39,239 nucleotides of DNA from an uncultured Candidatus Saccharibacteria bacterium (GCA_947168825.1 CAMVNH010000004.1:1-39239); one strand, 5' to 3'; positions 1 to 7,129 are shown, counted from the stretch's first letter. A program made the numbers and translations. The notes: generated from the letters alone by a model not told the origin.

Positions 1-2
1 TC

Positions 3-1049
3 ACTTGCTCTGCTCCTTCCCAATCCTCCTACACTACCTACAACGTCTCTATCTCCATCTCCAAGCTAGGCTACAGTAAGACCTTGACGAATGCGTATGA
101 GTATGCATTGCCACCAACTTTCTTCACTATCACTAAGATGCAACAAATGACCCATGATATCTGTACAGACTCAAATATCCCAACCCCATCCGCAGGCGAA
201 ACAACCACCCTAACTAAATCAGCTTATGACAGTGGTTCCCGTACCGGTATCCCAACCACCACCCTCCTAGACGATCGTGCTGGACAAGTATCCTACACCG
301 TGAAGAAACTCGCAGACGGCAAATGCTGGATGACGGAGAACCTAGCCCTTCCTGCCGGAGCAGTCCTTAGTGCTTCAGATTCAGACCTTGATGGCGTAAA
401 AGTATCTAGCTATACATTACCATCTAGTAGAACTCCGTTCACTAATTCTACTAAAAACGATACAGAAGAAATGTACGACCCAGTAGCTGGTGGTAGCAAT
501 AAAACTACCACCAGCCTAGGCTACAAAGTAGGCAACTATTACTCCTGGCGTACCGCTACCGCTGGTACTGGTAGAGGCGCAGAATCAAACCCGGGAACCG
601 GAGTACTAACTGATGCTTTCGGTACAGATATGACAGTACGAAACAACAATACTCTCGTCTCCATCTGCCCTAAAGGTTGGCGTCTCCCAACATCAGGCAA
701 TAACTCCACTACTGGCACTACCGACGTTACTACTCCAGGCTCTGCTACCAATCTCGTAAACGGAGACTTTGCCGCTCTTTATCAGGCTTATGGCGGTACA
801 GACACATACGGCAATGACACCACTATGTACACCCAACTGACCAACCCAAGTTACGGCCCTAACTTCGCCCTCTCTGGCTACGTCGACGCCAGCGGTCAGA
901 GCGGCGTTAGTAGCAGCGGCTTCTTCTGGTCTAGTACGGTGTACAGCTACGACAACGCGTACAGCATGTACCTGGATACGTCGTACGTCGCCTCGCAGGA
1001 CTTCAGCGACAAGTACTTCGGGCAGTCTATTAGGTGCGTCAGTCGTTAG
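3..1049 (+). CDS. FISUMP-type surface protein, 3' part (start lies left of window)
   Basis: The frame is open from the left edge, so the N-terminus is missing; the first in-window start candidate is a TTG at 84, but coding continues upstream of it. The protein has the hallmarks of the Fibrobacter succinogenes major paralogous domain (FISUMP): 'CWMTENLALPAG', 'ICPKGWRLPTSGN' and a C-terminal 'FFWSST...SIRCVSR'. These proteins are extracellular and are thought to adopt a C-type-lectin-like or sulfatase-modifying-factor-like fold. Composition is rich in Thr, Ser, Gly and Tyr, as expected for a secreted adhesin-like protein. The last ~57 codons differ sharply in third-base composition from the rest and look like a retroelement variable region (listed separately). 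The FISUMP call is fairly sure; a binding role is inference. Confidence 0.8.
   Translation, partial: TCSAPSQSSYTTYNVSISISKLGYSKTLTNAYEYALPPTFFTITKMQQMTHDICTDSNIPTPSAGETTTLTKSAYDSGSRTGIPTTTLLDDRAGQVSYTVKKLADGKCWMTENLALPAGAVLSASDSDLDGVKVSSYTLPSSRTPFTNSTKNDTEEMYDPVAGGSNKTTTSLGYKVGNYYSWRTATAGTGRGAESNPGTGVLTDAFGTDMTVRNNNTLVSICPKGWRLPTSGNNSTTGTTDVTTPGSATNLVNGDFAALYQAYGGTDTYGNDTTMYTQLTNPSYGPNFALSGYVDASGQSGVSSSGFFWSSTVYSYDNAYSMYLDTSYVASQDFSDKYFGQSIRCVSR
876..1046 (+). other. Candidate DGR variable repeat (VR) at the 3' end of the FISUMP gene
   Basis: From residue ~265 to the stop, codons switch to third-position C or G. In the core at 939-1019, 17 of 27 codons end in C: TAC, AGC, GAC, AAC, GTC, GCC and TTC. 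This is the set expected when AAC codons of a template repeat are randomised at adenines by a diversity-generating retroelement. Conserved scaffold residues (WSST, GQSIRCVSR) flank the variable positions, as in C-type-lectin-fold DGR targets. No reverse transcriptase or template repeat was seen in the window, so the assignment rests on codon pattern, position and family. Confidence 0.62.
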
Positions 1050-1065
1050 TGGCCGCGCTAGCCTT

Positions 1066-1118
1066 TGCCTCAGTTCCGCCTCCCTTTGCGGCGACGGAGT
1101 CGCCGCGGAATAAGGCAA
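1066..1118 (+). other. GC-rich hairpin just after the candidate VR
   Basis: A perfect 8-bp stem, GCGGCGAC (1088-1095) and GTCGCCGC (1099-1106), encloses the loop GGA. Flanking segments TTGCCT/AGGCAA (1066-1071, 1113-1118) and TTCCGC/GCGGAA (1075-1080, 1105-1110) are also complementary and partly compete with the inner stem. No T-run follows, so it is not a standard intrinsic terminator. DGR target genes often carry a short-stem cruciform just beyond the VR that aids mutagenic homing; this hairpin is ~40 bp after the stop codon. It may also end transcription of the surface gene. Confidence 0.55.
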
Positions 1119-1200
1119 GACAGCAATCAAAATAAGCAAACAAGAAAAACCATCAAAAAACCGCCGCAGACACTCTGTCATGTAGTAAAATAGAATCACC

Positions 1201-2184
1201 ATGACCACAAAACTAATCCTCGGCATCGACGAAGTTGGACGCGGTCCCTGGGCCGGCCCACTCGTCATCGGCGCCTGTGTTTTGAACTCTCGTTACGATG
1301 AAAACGACCAAGAAATCGCATCCGAACTCTGGCAGAATGAGCTCAAAGATTCGAAAAAACTCTCCGCCAAAAAACGTGAAAAGCTCGAAGCTGAAATCCG
1401 TAAGAAGGCCAAAGCTTTTGCTCTTGGCTGGGTTACGTCTCGTGAGATTGATGAAGTCGGTCTTAGCGAGGCGCTGAAGCTTGCGGCCAGGCGTGCTGTT
1501 TATCAGATTTCGTCCGAGGATTTTACGGAGATTGTTATTGATGGTATTCAGAATTTTCTTAAGGGCACGGAGCATGAAGGGAAAGTTACGGTTTTAAAGA
1601 AAGCCGACGACAAGGTCAAAGAGGTTTCTGCTGCCAGTATTCTCGCGAAAGTTGCACGCGACAGGTATATGATTGAGCTTGCCGAGAAGTACCCCGAGTA
1701 TGGTTTCGAGAAACATGTCGGCTATGGCACTGCTGGACATAAACGGGCTCTAGAGCTTTACGGCCCCTGCCCCGAACATCGCCGCGGCTTTAAGCCGATC
1801 CAGGATTTGGCAAGCTGTCATGATTGCACTACTAAGAAAGGGAATCGGGCTGAGCAGATTGTCGCCGAGTATCTTGAGCGCGAAGGTCATAAGATACTCG
1901 CACGTAATTATAAGACTAAGTACTACGAGATTGACATTGTTTCCGCGACGAAGGATCACGTTTATTTTACTGAGGTTAAATATCGTAAGAATAAAAAGTG
2001 CGGTTCTCCACTCGAAGCGATTACGGAGGAGAAGCACCGTCAGATGACTTTTGCAGCTGAATGTTTCATGGAGGTACTGGGCAGGAAATTGAAAGGTAAG
2101 CATCTTCCCTCTCCTATTTTGGCTGCTGCCAGCGTTACTGGCGAACCCCAGGAGCTAGAGACTTGGTTTGAAATTACCGACTAA
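1201..2184 (+). CDS. rnhB: Ribonuclease HII fused to a YraN/UPF0102 nuclease-like domain
   Basis: Residues 1-~205 are RNase HII, which removes RNA primers and misincorporated ribonucleotides from DNA. Visible are the DEVGRG motif with acidic residues D10/E11, D114 in 'VIDG', and the 'ASILAKVARDRYM' and 'YPEYGFEKHVGYGTAGH' blocks. Residues ~212-327 form a second domain of the YraN (UPF0102) family: 'KGNRAEQIVAEYLEREGH', E243-I-D245 and E258-V-K260, a PD-(D/E)XK-like arrangement. In most bacteria rnhB and yraN are separate neighbours; here they are one frame with no internal stop. A TAAAAT box lies 9 bp before the ATG and there is no Shine-Dalgarno site. The stop overlaps the ychF stop by 4 nt (convergent). 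Confidence 0.93.
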   Translation: MTTKLILGIDEVGRGPWAGPLVIGACVLNSRYDENDQEIASELWQNELKDSKKLSAKKREKLEAEIRKKAKAFALGWVTSREIDEVGLSEALKLAARRAVYQISSEDFTEIVIDGIQNFLKGTEHEGKVTVLKKADDKVKEVSAASILAKVARDRYMIELAEKYPEYGFEKHVGYGTAGHKRALELYGPCPEHRRGFKPIQDLASCHDCTTKKGNRAEQIVAEYLEREGHKILARNYKTKYYEIDIVSATKDHVYFTEVKYRKNKKCGSPLEAITEEKHRQMTFAAECFMEVLGRKLKGKHLPSPILAAASVTGEPQELETWFEITD

Positions 2185-3170
2185 ACGTTGAAGCGGAATT
2201 CAACCACGTCGCCGTCTTGCATGACGTAGTCTTTGCCTTCAGTTCGCATTAGACCGGCTTCGCGCACCGCTTTTTCTGACCCCAATCGCACTAGATCGTC
2301 GTAGGAACAGACTTGCGCCGCGATAAATCCACGCTGAAAATCGGTATGGATCGTGCCAGCCGCTTCCGGTGCCGTTGCGCCCCGCTTGATCGTCCAAGCT
2401 CGCGTCTCTTTTTCTCCCGCGGTCAAAAAGCTTTGTAATCCCAGTGTTCTATAGGCTGCTTTGATTAGCTCGCCGAGCGCGTCTTCGGATACGCCGTAAG
2501 ATTTCAAGAATTCCATTTTTTCGTCGTGGCTCATTCCAGACATTTCTTCTTCTAGCTTTGCGTTTACGAAAACTGCCTGCGCCGGCTCTACCAAGGCTCT
2601 GAGTTCTGCCTTTCTTGCCTCGTCGGTCAAGCCTGATTCGTCTACGTTGAACATGTAGATCACGGGTTTTTCGGTTAGATATGGAATTTGTTCGTCTGCC
2701 GCGTCTTTTTTCCGTTTCGCTGCAACTTTTTCGCGAGTCTCAAGGTCCGCCAACTCTAGTTCGGTGTTTATGATTTCGATGTCTGCTTTCGGGTTAATTG
2801 CTGCCGCTTCGTTTGCGTTTTTAGCTACGTGCATAATGTCGTCGTTTTCAAACGCTCGCACAACGTGGCAGATGATTTGACATTCCCGGATATTGGCTAG
2901 GAATTTATTTCCTAAACCTTCGCCTTTTGACGCCCCGCCTATTAGGCCGGCAATGTCGACAAATTCGACCGTTGCTGGGATTACTTTTGCGCTTTTATAC
3001 ATTTCCGCGAGTTTGTCTATGCGCTCGTCCGGTACCGGCACGATACCCACATTCGGCTCAATCGTCGCAAACGGATAGTTTGCCGCCAAAGCCCCTGCGT
3101 TTGTCAGTGCGTTGAATAGCGTCGACTTCCCCACATTCGGCAACCCCACAATTCCAATCTTTAAATTCAA
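2181..3170 (-). CDS. ychF: Redox-regulated ATPase/GTPase YchF (OLA1 family)
   Basis: A TRAFAC-class NTPase that binds ribosomes and is linked to stress and translation control. It begins 'NLKIGIVGLPNVGKSTLFN' (Walker A/G1), has 'DIAGLIGGASKGEGLGN' (G3 region, followed by the F-L-A-N-I-R run) and 'MFNVDES' where Ras-like proteins have NKxD, typical of the ATP-preferring YchF group. The C-terminal TGS domain ends 'YVMQDGDVVEFRFNV'. Length (~329 aa) is slightly under the usual ~360. I chose the TTG at 3170 because AGAAAGG then lies 6 nt upstream; a TTG at 3176 would leave no spacing. Its 3' end overlaps rnhB. Confidence 0.95.
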   Translation of the reverse strand: MNLKIGIVGLPNVGKSTLFNALTNAGALAANYPFATIEPNVGIVPVPDERIDKLAEMYKSAKVIPATVEFVDIAGLIGGASKGEGLGNKFLANIRECQIICHVVRAFENDDIMHVAKNANEAAAINPKADIEIINTELELADLETREKVAAKRKKDAADEQIPYLTEKPVIYMFNVDESGLTDEARKAELRALVEPAQAVFVNAKLEEEMSGMSHDEKMEFLKSYGVSEDALGELIKAAYRTLGLQSFLTAGEKETRAWTIKRGATAPEAAGTIHTDFQRGFIAAQVCSYDDLVRLGSEKAVREAGLMRTEGKDYVMQDGDVVEFRFNV

Positions 3171-3190
3171 AACCAACCTTTCTATCTGTT

Positions 3191-3247
3191 ATTATAGGTA
3201 TAATTATAACATATTTTGGTTTATAATTTAGATAAGATAATAGAAGG
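3191..3247. promoter_or_regulatory. Divergent promoter region ychF / zinc-ribbon gene
   Basis: Overlapping TATAAT boxes occur on both strands: minus at 3196-3191 and 3208-3203 (towards ychF), plus at 3199-3204 and 3222-3227 (towards the gene at 3254). The plus gene has a purine-rich AGAAGGA at 3241-3247 as ribosome site. Which boxes are used cannot be decided from sequence. Confidence 0.5.
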
Positions 3248-3253
3248 ATTAAA

Positions 3254-3514
3254 ATGAATAATGTTAAAATTTGTCAAAGTTGCGCAATGCCACTAACTTC
3301 AGAGGACATGTATGCCACCGAAAAGGATGGCAGCGTAAATACTGACTATTGTAAATGGTGCTTTAAAGATGGCGAATTCATCGATAAGTGTTCAATGGAG
3401 GAATATATTGAAAAATGCTCTCAATTTGGAGAGCAAGCTGGAATGACTAATGAGCAAATGAAGGAGTATTGCACTAAGATCTTTCCGACTCTGAAAAGAT
3501 GGAAGAAAGCTTAG
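3254..3514 (+). CDS. Small putative zinc-ribbon protein (PF12674-like)
   Basis: An 86-aa protein with a Cys-x2-Cys pair near the N-terminus ('CQSCAMPL') and a second pair 'YCKWCFKDGEF', spaced as in the 'putative zinc ribbon domain' family, which often follows the pattern CQSCGMP...DGS...YC.YCY..G.F. Further Cys residues (C47, C55, C74) lie in the helical C-terminal half. Function is unknown in the family; it is often found near regulators or as a stand-alone gene. It has a ribosome site 6-7 nt before the ATG, unlike the leaderless core genes. It sits at the left end of an AT-rich accessory patch. Confidence 0.75.
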   Translation: MNNVKICQSCAMPLTSEDMYATEKDGSVNTDYCKWCFKDGEFIDKCSMEEYIEKCSQFGEQAGMTNEQMKEYCTKIFPTLKRWKKA

Positions 3515-3516
3515 TG

Positions 3517-3570
3517 AAAAAAGAAAGCCCCGAACCTACGCAATCCAGCGTTGCCTGACGGACTTTCGAT
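3517..3570 (-). ncRNA. Hairpin RNA module E1 (own -10 box and T-run)
   Basis: On the minus strand a TATAAT (3579-3574) is followed after 6 nt by GAAAGTCCG, a CAGG motif, an inner hairpin (ACGC/GCGT), then CGGGGCTTTC and TTTTTT. The outer arms pair almost completely, so the whole unit is a closed ~50-nt hairpin ending in an intrinsic-terminator T-run. Two further units of the same design occur at 3584-3634 and 4182-4231. It matches no RNA family I can name. It could be a small RNA or an elaborate terminator with an adventitious promoter. Confidence 0.5.
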
Positions 3571-3583
3571 AATATTATAGCAT

Positions 3584-3634
3584 AAAAAGAAGCTCTTGCG
3601 CTCGGCACATACTGCGCCCTGCAAGAACTTCGAT
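3584..3634 (-). ncRNA. Hairpin RNA module E2
   Basis: Minus strand: TATAAT at 3646-3641 overlaps the end of the nuclease gene; ATCGAA starts the unit, as in E1 and E3. The outer arms GAAGTTCTTGC and GCAAGAGCTTC pair over 11 bp with one G-T wobble; a CAGG and an inner hairpin (GGCGCA/TGTGCC) lie between. A TTTTT run follows. It directly follows the nuclease stop and precedes E1 in tandem. Confidence 0.5.
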
Positions 3635-3646
3635 ATCTTTATTATA

Positions 3647-4039
3647 TCAAATTAGCGAAGAAATATCAATAATTTGGCCACGTTTTGTTACCATAATCAT
3701 ACGTTTTATCTGTTTTTGTTTGCGCATCTGATTAACGAGAAAGTTACGGACTTTTAAATCTCGGACTTTTTTCATACGAGAAGTATCAATGATCAAATTT
3801 GGCGATTGTTTTGTGGCATCTTTTAATTTATGTTCAAAGGTATTTGAATTAAAAGATTCTGGAGATTTTATTTCGTATTCTATACCATCCAATTTTATAT
3901 CTGCAGTATGTAAATTTCCTTCTTCTAAGAACTCAATATAATGTCCGGCCAAAGAAAGAATTTCTGCCACTCGCAGTTCGTGAGGCCAAGGTTTGCGCCC
4001 CGGCGCAATGAAAATTCCACTTTTTCTTTTATTTTGCAT
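3647..4039 (-). CDS. Stand-alone PD-(D/E)XK nuclease resembling the CdiA C-terminal tRNase toxin domain
   Basis: 130 aa. The pattern 'HELRVAEILSLAGHYIEFL...ADIKLDGIEYEIKSPES' gives E21, D47 and E56-x-K58, the acid/acid-x-lysine core of PD-(D/E)XK nucleases; it resembles the CdiA-CT tRNA-nuclease group (CdiA_C) seen at the ends of contact-dependent inhibition proteins and as stand-alone genes in mobile elements. There is no signal peptide or delivery domain. The ATG at 4039 is preferred over one at 4057 because a TATAAT (4051-4046) then lies exactly 6 nt upstream, as for many genes here; the longer start would be inside the promoter. No immunity gene is recognisable next to it. Hairpin RNAs lie on both sides. 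The fold is likely; the substrate is unknown. Confidence 0.68.
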   Translation of the reverse strand: MQNKRKSGIFIAPGRKPWPHELRVAEILSLAGHYIEFLEEGNLHTADIKLDGIEYEIKSPESFNSNTFEHKLKDATKQSPNLIIDTSRMKKVRDLKVRNFLVNQMRKQKQIKRMIMVTKRGQIIDISSLI

Positions 4040-4181
4040 GGTATCATTATAAAACATTTGATTTAGGAATAAAAATTGTTATGTTTTTCCATTTTGGTTT
4101 TGGTAGTTTAATTTTAAGAGAGAATGGGATATAAAATTTAGGTTGATTTAGGATTATAAGATTCCAATCTGTTGTTATATC

Positions 4182-4231
4182 ATAAAAGCCCCTACACGAG
4201 CATATCCATCACTACCTGGCGGATTTTCGAT
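4182..4231 (-). ncRNA. Hairpin RNA module E3
   Basis: Minus strand: an extended TGCTATAAT (box at 4243-4238) precedes ATCGAAAATCCG, CCAGG, a variable middle and GGGGCTTTT. From the first arm to ATCGA it has the same length (48 nt) as E1 and matches it at the ends. The terminal T-run is only four long. It lies ~140 bp upstream of the nuclease gene on the same strand. Confidence 0.45.
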
Positions 4232-4237
4232 GCTTTT

Positions 4238-4262
4238 ATTATAGCATGTTTTTTGCTATAAT
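4238..4262. promoter_or_regulatory. Divergent palindromic promoter pair between E3 and fic
   Basis: ATTATAGCA and TGCTATAAT form a perfect 9-bp inverted repeat separated by 7 nt. Read outwards, each arm is an extended -10 box: the left drives the minus-strand E3 module, the right lies 6 nt before the fic ATG. Confidence 0.6.
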
Positions 4263-4268
4263 ATAGAT

Positions 4269-4835
4269 ATGGGAAACGAAGAACTTCAGAGCAAAAAACG
4301 CGCTATTGAACTTTATGATAGTGGAAAAATTAACGAATTTGAAGTTGGAACTACTGAGGGGCTAAAACAAATTCATCAATTTCTTTTTCAAGATGTTTTT
4401 GATTTTGCGGGAAAGATTCGCGACATTGATTTAGCTAAGGGTAATTTTCGTTTTGCGCCGGCAATGTATCTAAATGACACTTTGAAAACTATCGACAACT
4501 TACCGGATGATAATTATGATGAAATAATTAAAAAATATGTTGAAATGAATGTGGCGCATCCGTTTCGTGAGGGAAATGGTCGGGCAACTAGAATCTGGCT
4601 TGATCAGATTTTAAAGAAAAAATTGGGTAAATGTGTAGACTGGTCAAAAGTAGAAAAAGAAGAATATTTATCAGCGATGGAACGCTCGCCTATCAATGAT
4701 CTCGAAATTAAAACACTTTTAGAAAAAGCCTTAACTTCCGATATTGATAATCGCGAGGTTTATATGAAGGGCATCCAGTCTTCATATGAGTATGAAGAAC
4801 AATCCGAATATGACGTGCATAATTTAGCTAACTAA
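4269..4835 (+). CDS. Fic-family AMP-transferase, single-chain self-inhibited (class III-like)
   Basis: 188 aa. The Fic motif HPFREGNGRATR (H97 to R108) matches HPFx(D/E)GNGRxxR, so catalytic His and both ATP-binding Arg are present; the flap segment 'NFRFAPAMYL' precedes it. Fic enzymes usually transfer AMP from ATP to Ser/Thr/Tyr of target proteins. The C-terminus has S172-x3-E176 ('SSYEYEEQ'), equivalent to the (S/T)xxxE(G/N) inhibitory helix of class III Fic proteins, with Glu instead of Gly/Asn at the last position. This would let the enzyme restrain itself without a separate antitoxin. TATAAT at 4257-4262 with 6 nt to the ATG suggests leaderless expression. AT-rich like its neighbours. 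Confidence 0.9.
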   Translation: MGNEELQSKKRAIELYDSGKINEFEVGTTEGLKQIHQFLFQDVFDFAGKIRDIDLAKGNFRFAPAMYLNDTLKTIDNLPDDNYDEIIKKYVEMNVAHPFREGNGRATRIWLDQILKKKLGKCVDWSKVEKEEYLSAMERSPINDLEIKTLLEKALTSDIDNREVYMKGIQSSYEYEEQSEYDVHNLAN

Positions 4836-4898
4836 AAATTATATCATAATTAGCCGATAATTACTGCTCGGAAATTTCTAGGAGAAAATCGGCAGATT

Positions 4899-5558
4899 CT
4901 AGCTCAGCTTTCCGCGCCTCAGCGTCAGCACTCTGTCTGCCTTTTTTGCTACTTGTCGCGAATGAGTCACGATGATTACAATTTTATTATTTTTATGTGC
5001 CAAATCGCGGAAAATCTCAATGATTTTTTCTTCGGTGTCTTCGTCCAAATTTCCGGTCGGCTCGTCCGCCATAATGATTGGCGAGTTTGAAGCCAGCGCT
5101 CGCGCAATCGCCACGCGTTGCTGTTGTCCGCCAGAAAGTTTACCGACCAGCCTCTTCCCCTCCTCGGCGGTAATTCCCACTTTCTCGAGATACTTGTTTG
5201 GGTCAACCTTCCGACCGTCAAAATCCGAAGCCACTTCGACATTTTCCGCCGCTGTCATGTATTTGATCAAGTTGTAGCTCTGAAAAACGATGTTCACGTA
5301 TTTTAGTCGAAACTCCTGTCCGGTAATTTCTCTCAAGCTCTTTGAGTTGAATTTGATATCGCCATCCTGCAATTTATCAAGTGCTGAAACCAGGCTAAGG
5401 AACGTCGTTTTTCCAGACCCAGATTCTCCCACAATCGCATAGACTTTACCAGCTTCAAACTTTGTGTTAATGTTGTCTAGCACTTTCTGTTCGTGCTCAC
5501 CGTTTCGGTAACTATATGAAAGATTTTCAATCGTCAAAGTATTTTTCTTCGTAGACAT
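4899..5558 (-). CDS. ABC transporter ATP-binding protein (MacB/LolD type)
   Basis: 219 aa, the usual size for this subfamily. Walker A 'GESGSGKTT', Q-loop region 'VFQSYNL', signature 'LSGGQQQRVAIARALA', Walker B 'IIMADEPTGNLD' and the H-loop 'VIIVTHSRQ' are all intact. It should power the permease encoded just upstream, 3 nt away; its AAAGGAG ribosome site lies in the last codons of the permease gene, so the pair is translationally coupled. Family members export peptides, lipoproteins or antimicrobials or work in mechanotransmission; the substrate here is unknown. Confidence 0.95.
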   Translation of the reverse strand: MSTKKNTLTIENLSYSYRNGEHEQKVLDNINTKFEAGKVYAIVGESGSGKTTFLSLVSALDKLQDGDIKFNSKSLREITGQEFRLKYVNIVFQSYNLIKYMTAAENVEVASDFDGRKVDPNKYLEKVGITAEEGKRLVGKLSGGQQQRVAIARALASNSPIIMADEPTGNLDEDTEEKIIEIFRDLAHKNNKIVIIVTHSRQVAKKADRVLTLRRGKLS

Positions 5559-5561
5559 TTT

Positions 5562-7070
5562 CTACTCCTTTCCTGCTAAAATTTCTTTTGGTTGGTAGCG
5601 CATAATTCCAGCTGACGGTACAATTAACGCGAGGATGATAACTAAGTATCCAGTTACAAATAGCAGTAGATAATCGACCGGCTGCGCATTAATGTCGAGT
5701 TCGACCGTGTTCTCGTTGCGCCCTGTCTGCATCACCTCTTTCATATTTGACATACTAGAGAAGTCTGGAGCGTCACCACGCGAGTTACCACTCATCGGCC
5801 CAGACATTCCAGAAGACTCCGGTCTGCCAAAGTTTCGCTCAGATTTTTCGCTAGCAGCAGTGGTCTGGTTTTCCAGAATCATATCTCCGAGTGTACCGGC
5901 AAAGATAGTTCCGGTTACGCTTGCTAGAGCAAAACCCAGGGTCCCCACAACTAGAAGCTCTGTCACGATCTGTCCGATGATGTTTTTCTTGCTTGCTCCA
6001 AGCGACATCAAAACTCCGATTTCATATCGACGATCTTTTACGTTTATGGTTACGATTAGCGTAATTATGATGATTGTCGCGATAATCACGATGATTAAAA
6101 TTGTGTTTGCAAAACCACCAACTGATTCTACTGAGCTAGCGATGCTATCATATTCAGATGTATCGACCGCGACCTTTAGGTTATTCTCAGAAAGCTCCGA
6201 AAATTCCTCGCTAATCTTGTTTACAAACTCGTCAGCATTTTCTGAATTTGTCATGTAAAAATTGACGTTATTTACATCATAGTTTCCGTCGTTATAGTCA
6301 TCCTCACTCAAGAATTTTGCCGCCGTCTCAGTATTCATATATAGCGTGTTCGCATCCGCTCGCCCCTCAGAACTATCGTAAATTCCGATAATCGTCAGCG
6401 AAATTTTATCCTCAGAATAGATATTTTTGAGATTGATCTTATCGCCAACTTTCAAAGAATTTAGCTCGGCAAATTCATAAGAAACCATCACGGAATTATC
6501 AGAACTTTCATCAAAATAAGTTCCGTCTTTGATCGTAATCGTTTCGTTCTCCACCCCGTCTATATAGGCGTAGGCATTAATTCCAGAAATTGTAATATCC
6601 GCGTCCAGTGTTGCATCCGACGAAGAGGACTGATTACCAAAGCCAGGGAATCCCATCGTCCCGCCGCTTGGTCCCTTACTCTCAACCGTCTCGAGGCCAT
6701 TCGCATTCGCAGAAGCCGAAACTTCGTAAGAATAATCCTTGACATAGTCGGTATAAGTTGCTGCAATTTCGTTTGCTGTTTCCACATCTACACTAGGCCG
6801 GTCCATCTCCTTGAACATTTCGCCCGGATCGCCGCCTTTCTCCATTTCAGCCTTTTGATTTTCACGAATCGTGTCCATGTCCGCTTGGATCGAGACCGTG
6901 CCGCCAAGCGTCGACTTCGCGTAATCCATCTGTGCTGACACGGCGGATTTGATGATGAACGCCGCCAGTACAAGATTTGCCATCATAAAGAAAATTAAGG
7001 TTAATATTACCGTCCGACCAAGCTTGCGCTTGACCGAAAGCCAACTCCTTTTTAGCATATTCCTAAACAT
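5562..7070 (-). CDS. MacB/FtsX-type ABC transporter permease
   Basis: 502 aa. One N-terminal membrane helix (~18-42) is followed by a large extracellular MacB periplasmic-core-type domain, then three helices (around 320-343, 370-395, 465-490), the usual topology of this family. A Met/Ser/Gly-rich insert ('SSGMSGPMSGNSRGD') lies in the last extracellular loop, and a Gly/Phe-rich stretch after residue 120 ('GGTMGFPGFGNQSS') is unusual. Promoter: TATAAT on the minus strand at 7101-7096, then AAAGG before the ATG. It forms a two-gene operon with the ATPase. Export of a peptide or lipid-like substrate is inference. Confidence 0.9.
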   Translation of the reverse strand: MFRNMLKRSWLSVKRKLGRTVILTLIFFMMANLVLAAFIIKSAVSAQMDYAKSTLGGTVSIQADMDTIRENQKAEMEKGGDPGEMFKEMDRPSVDVETANEIAATYTDYVKDYSYEVSASANANGLETVESKGPSGGTMGFPGFGNQSSSSDATLDADITISGINAYAYIDGVENETITIKDGTYFDESSDNSVMVSYEFAELNSLKVGDKINLKNIYSEDKISLTIIGIYDSSEGRADANTLYMNTETAAKFLSEDDYNDGNYDVNNVNFYMTNSENADEFVNKISEEFSELSENNLKVAVDTSEYDSIASSVESVGGFANTILIIVIIATIIIITLIVTINVKDRRYEIGVLMSLGASKKNIIGQIVTELLVVGTLGFALASVTGTIFAGTLGDMILENQTTAASEKSERNFGRPESSGMSGPMSGNSRGDAPDFSSMSNMKEVMQTGRNENTVELDINAQPVDYLLLFVTGYLVIILALIVPSAGIMRYQPKEILAGKE

Positions 7071-7129
7071 ATCTTACCTTTCGTTAATTTTCCCCATTAT
7101 ATTTAGCGAACCTGAAAGAAACCTGAAAA

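Noticed and set aside
693-1268. 191-aa minus-strand frame over the FISUMP end and RNase HII start
   Set aside because: It crosses the stop, the hairpin and the start of two well-supported genes and has no known motif.
3517-4231. Hairpin modules as integron attC sites or a CRISPR array
   Set aside because: No GTTRRRY/RYYYAAC core sites, no integrase, and the units are neither equal repeats nor regularly spaced; each has a promoter and T-run instead.
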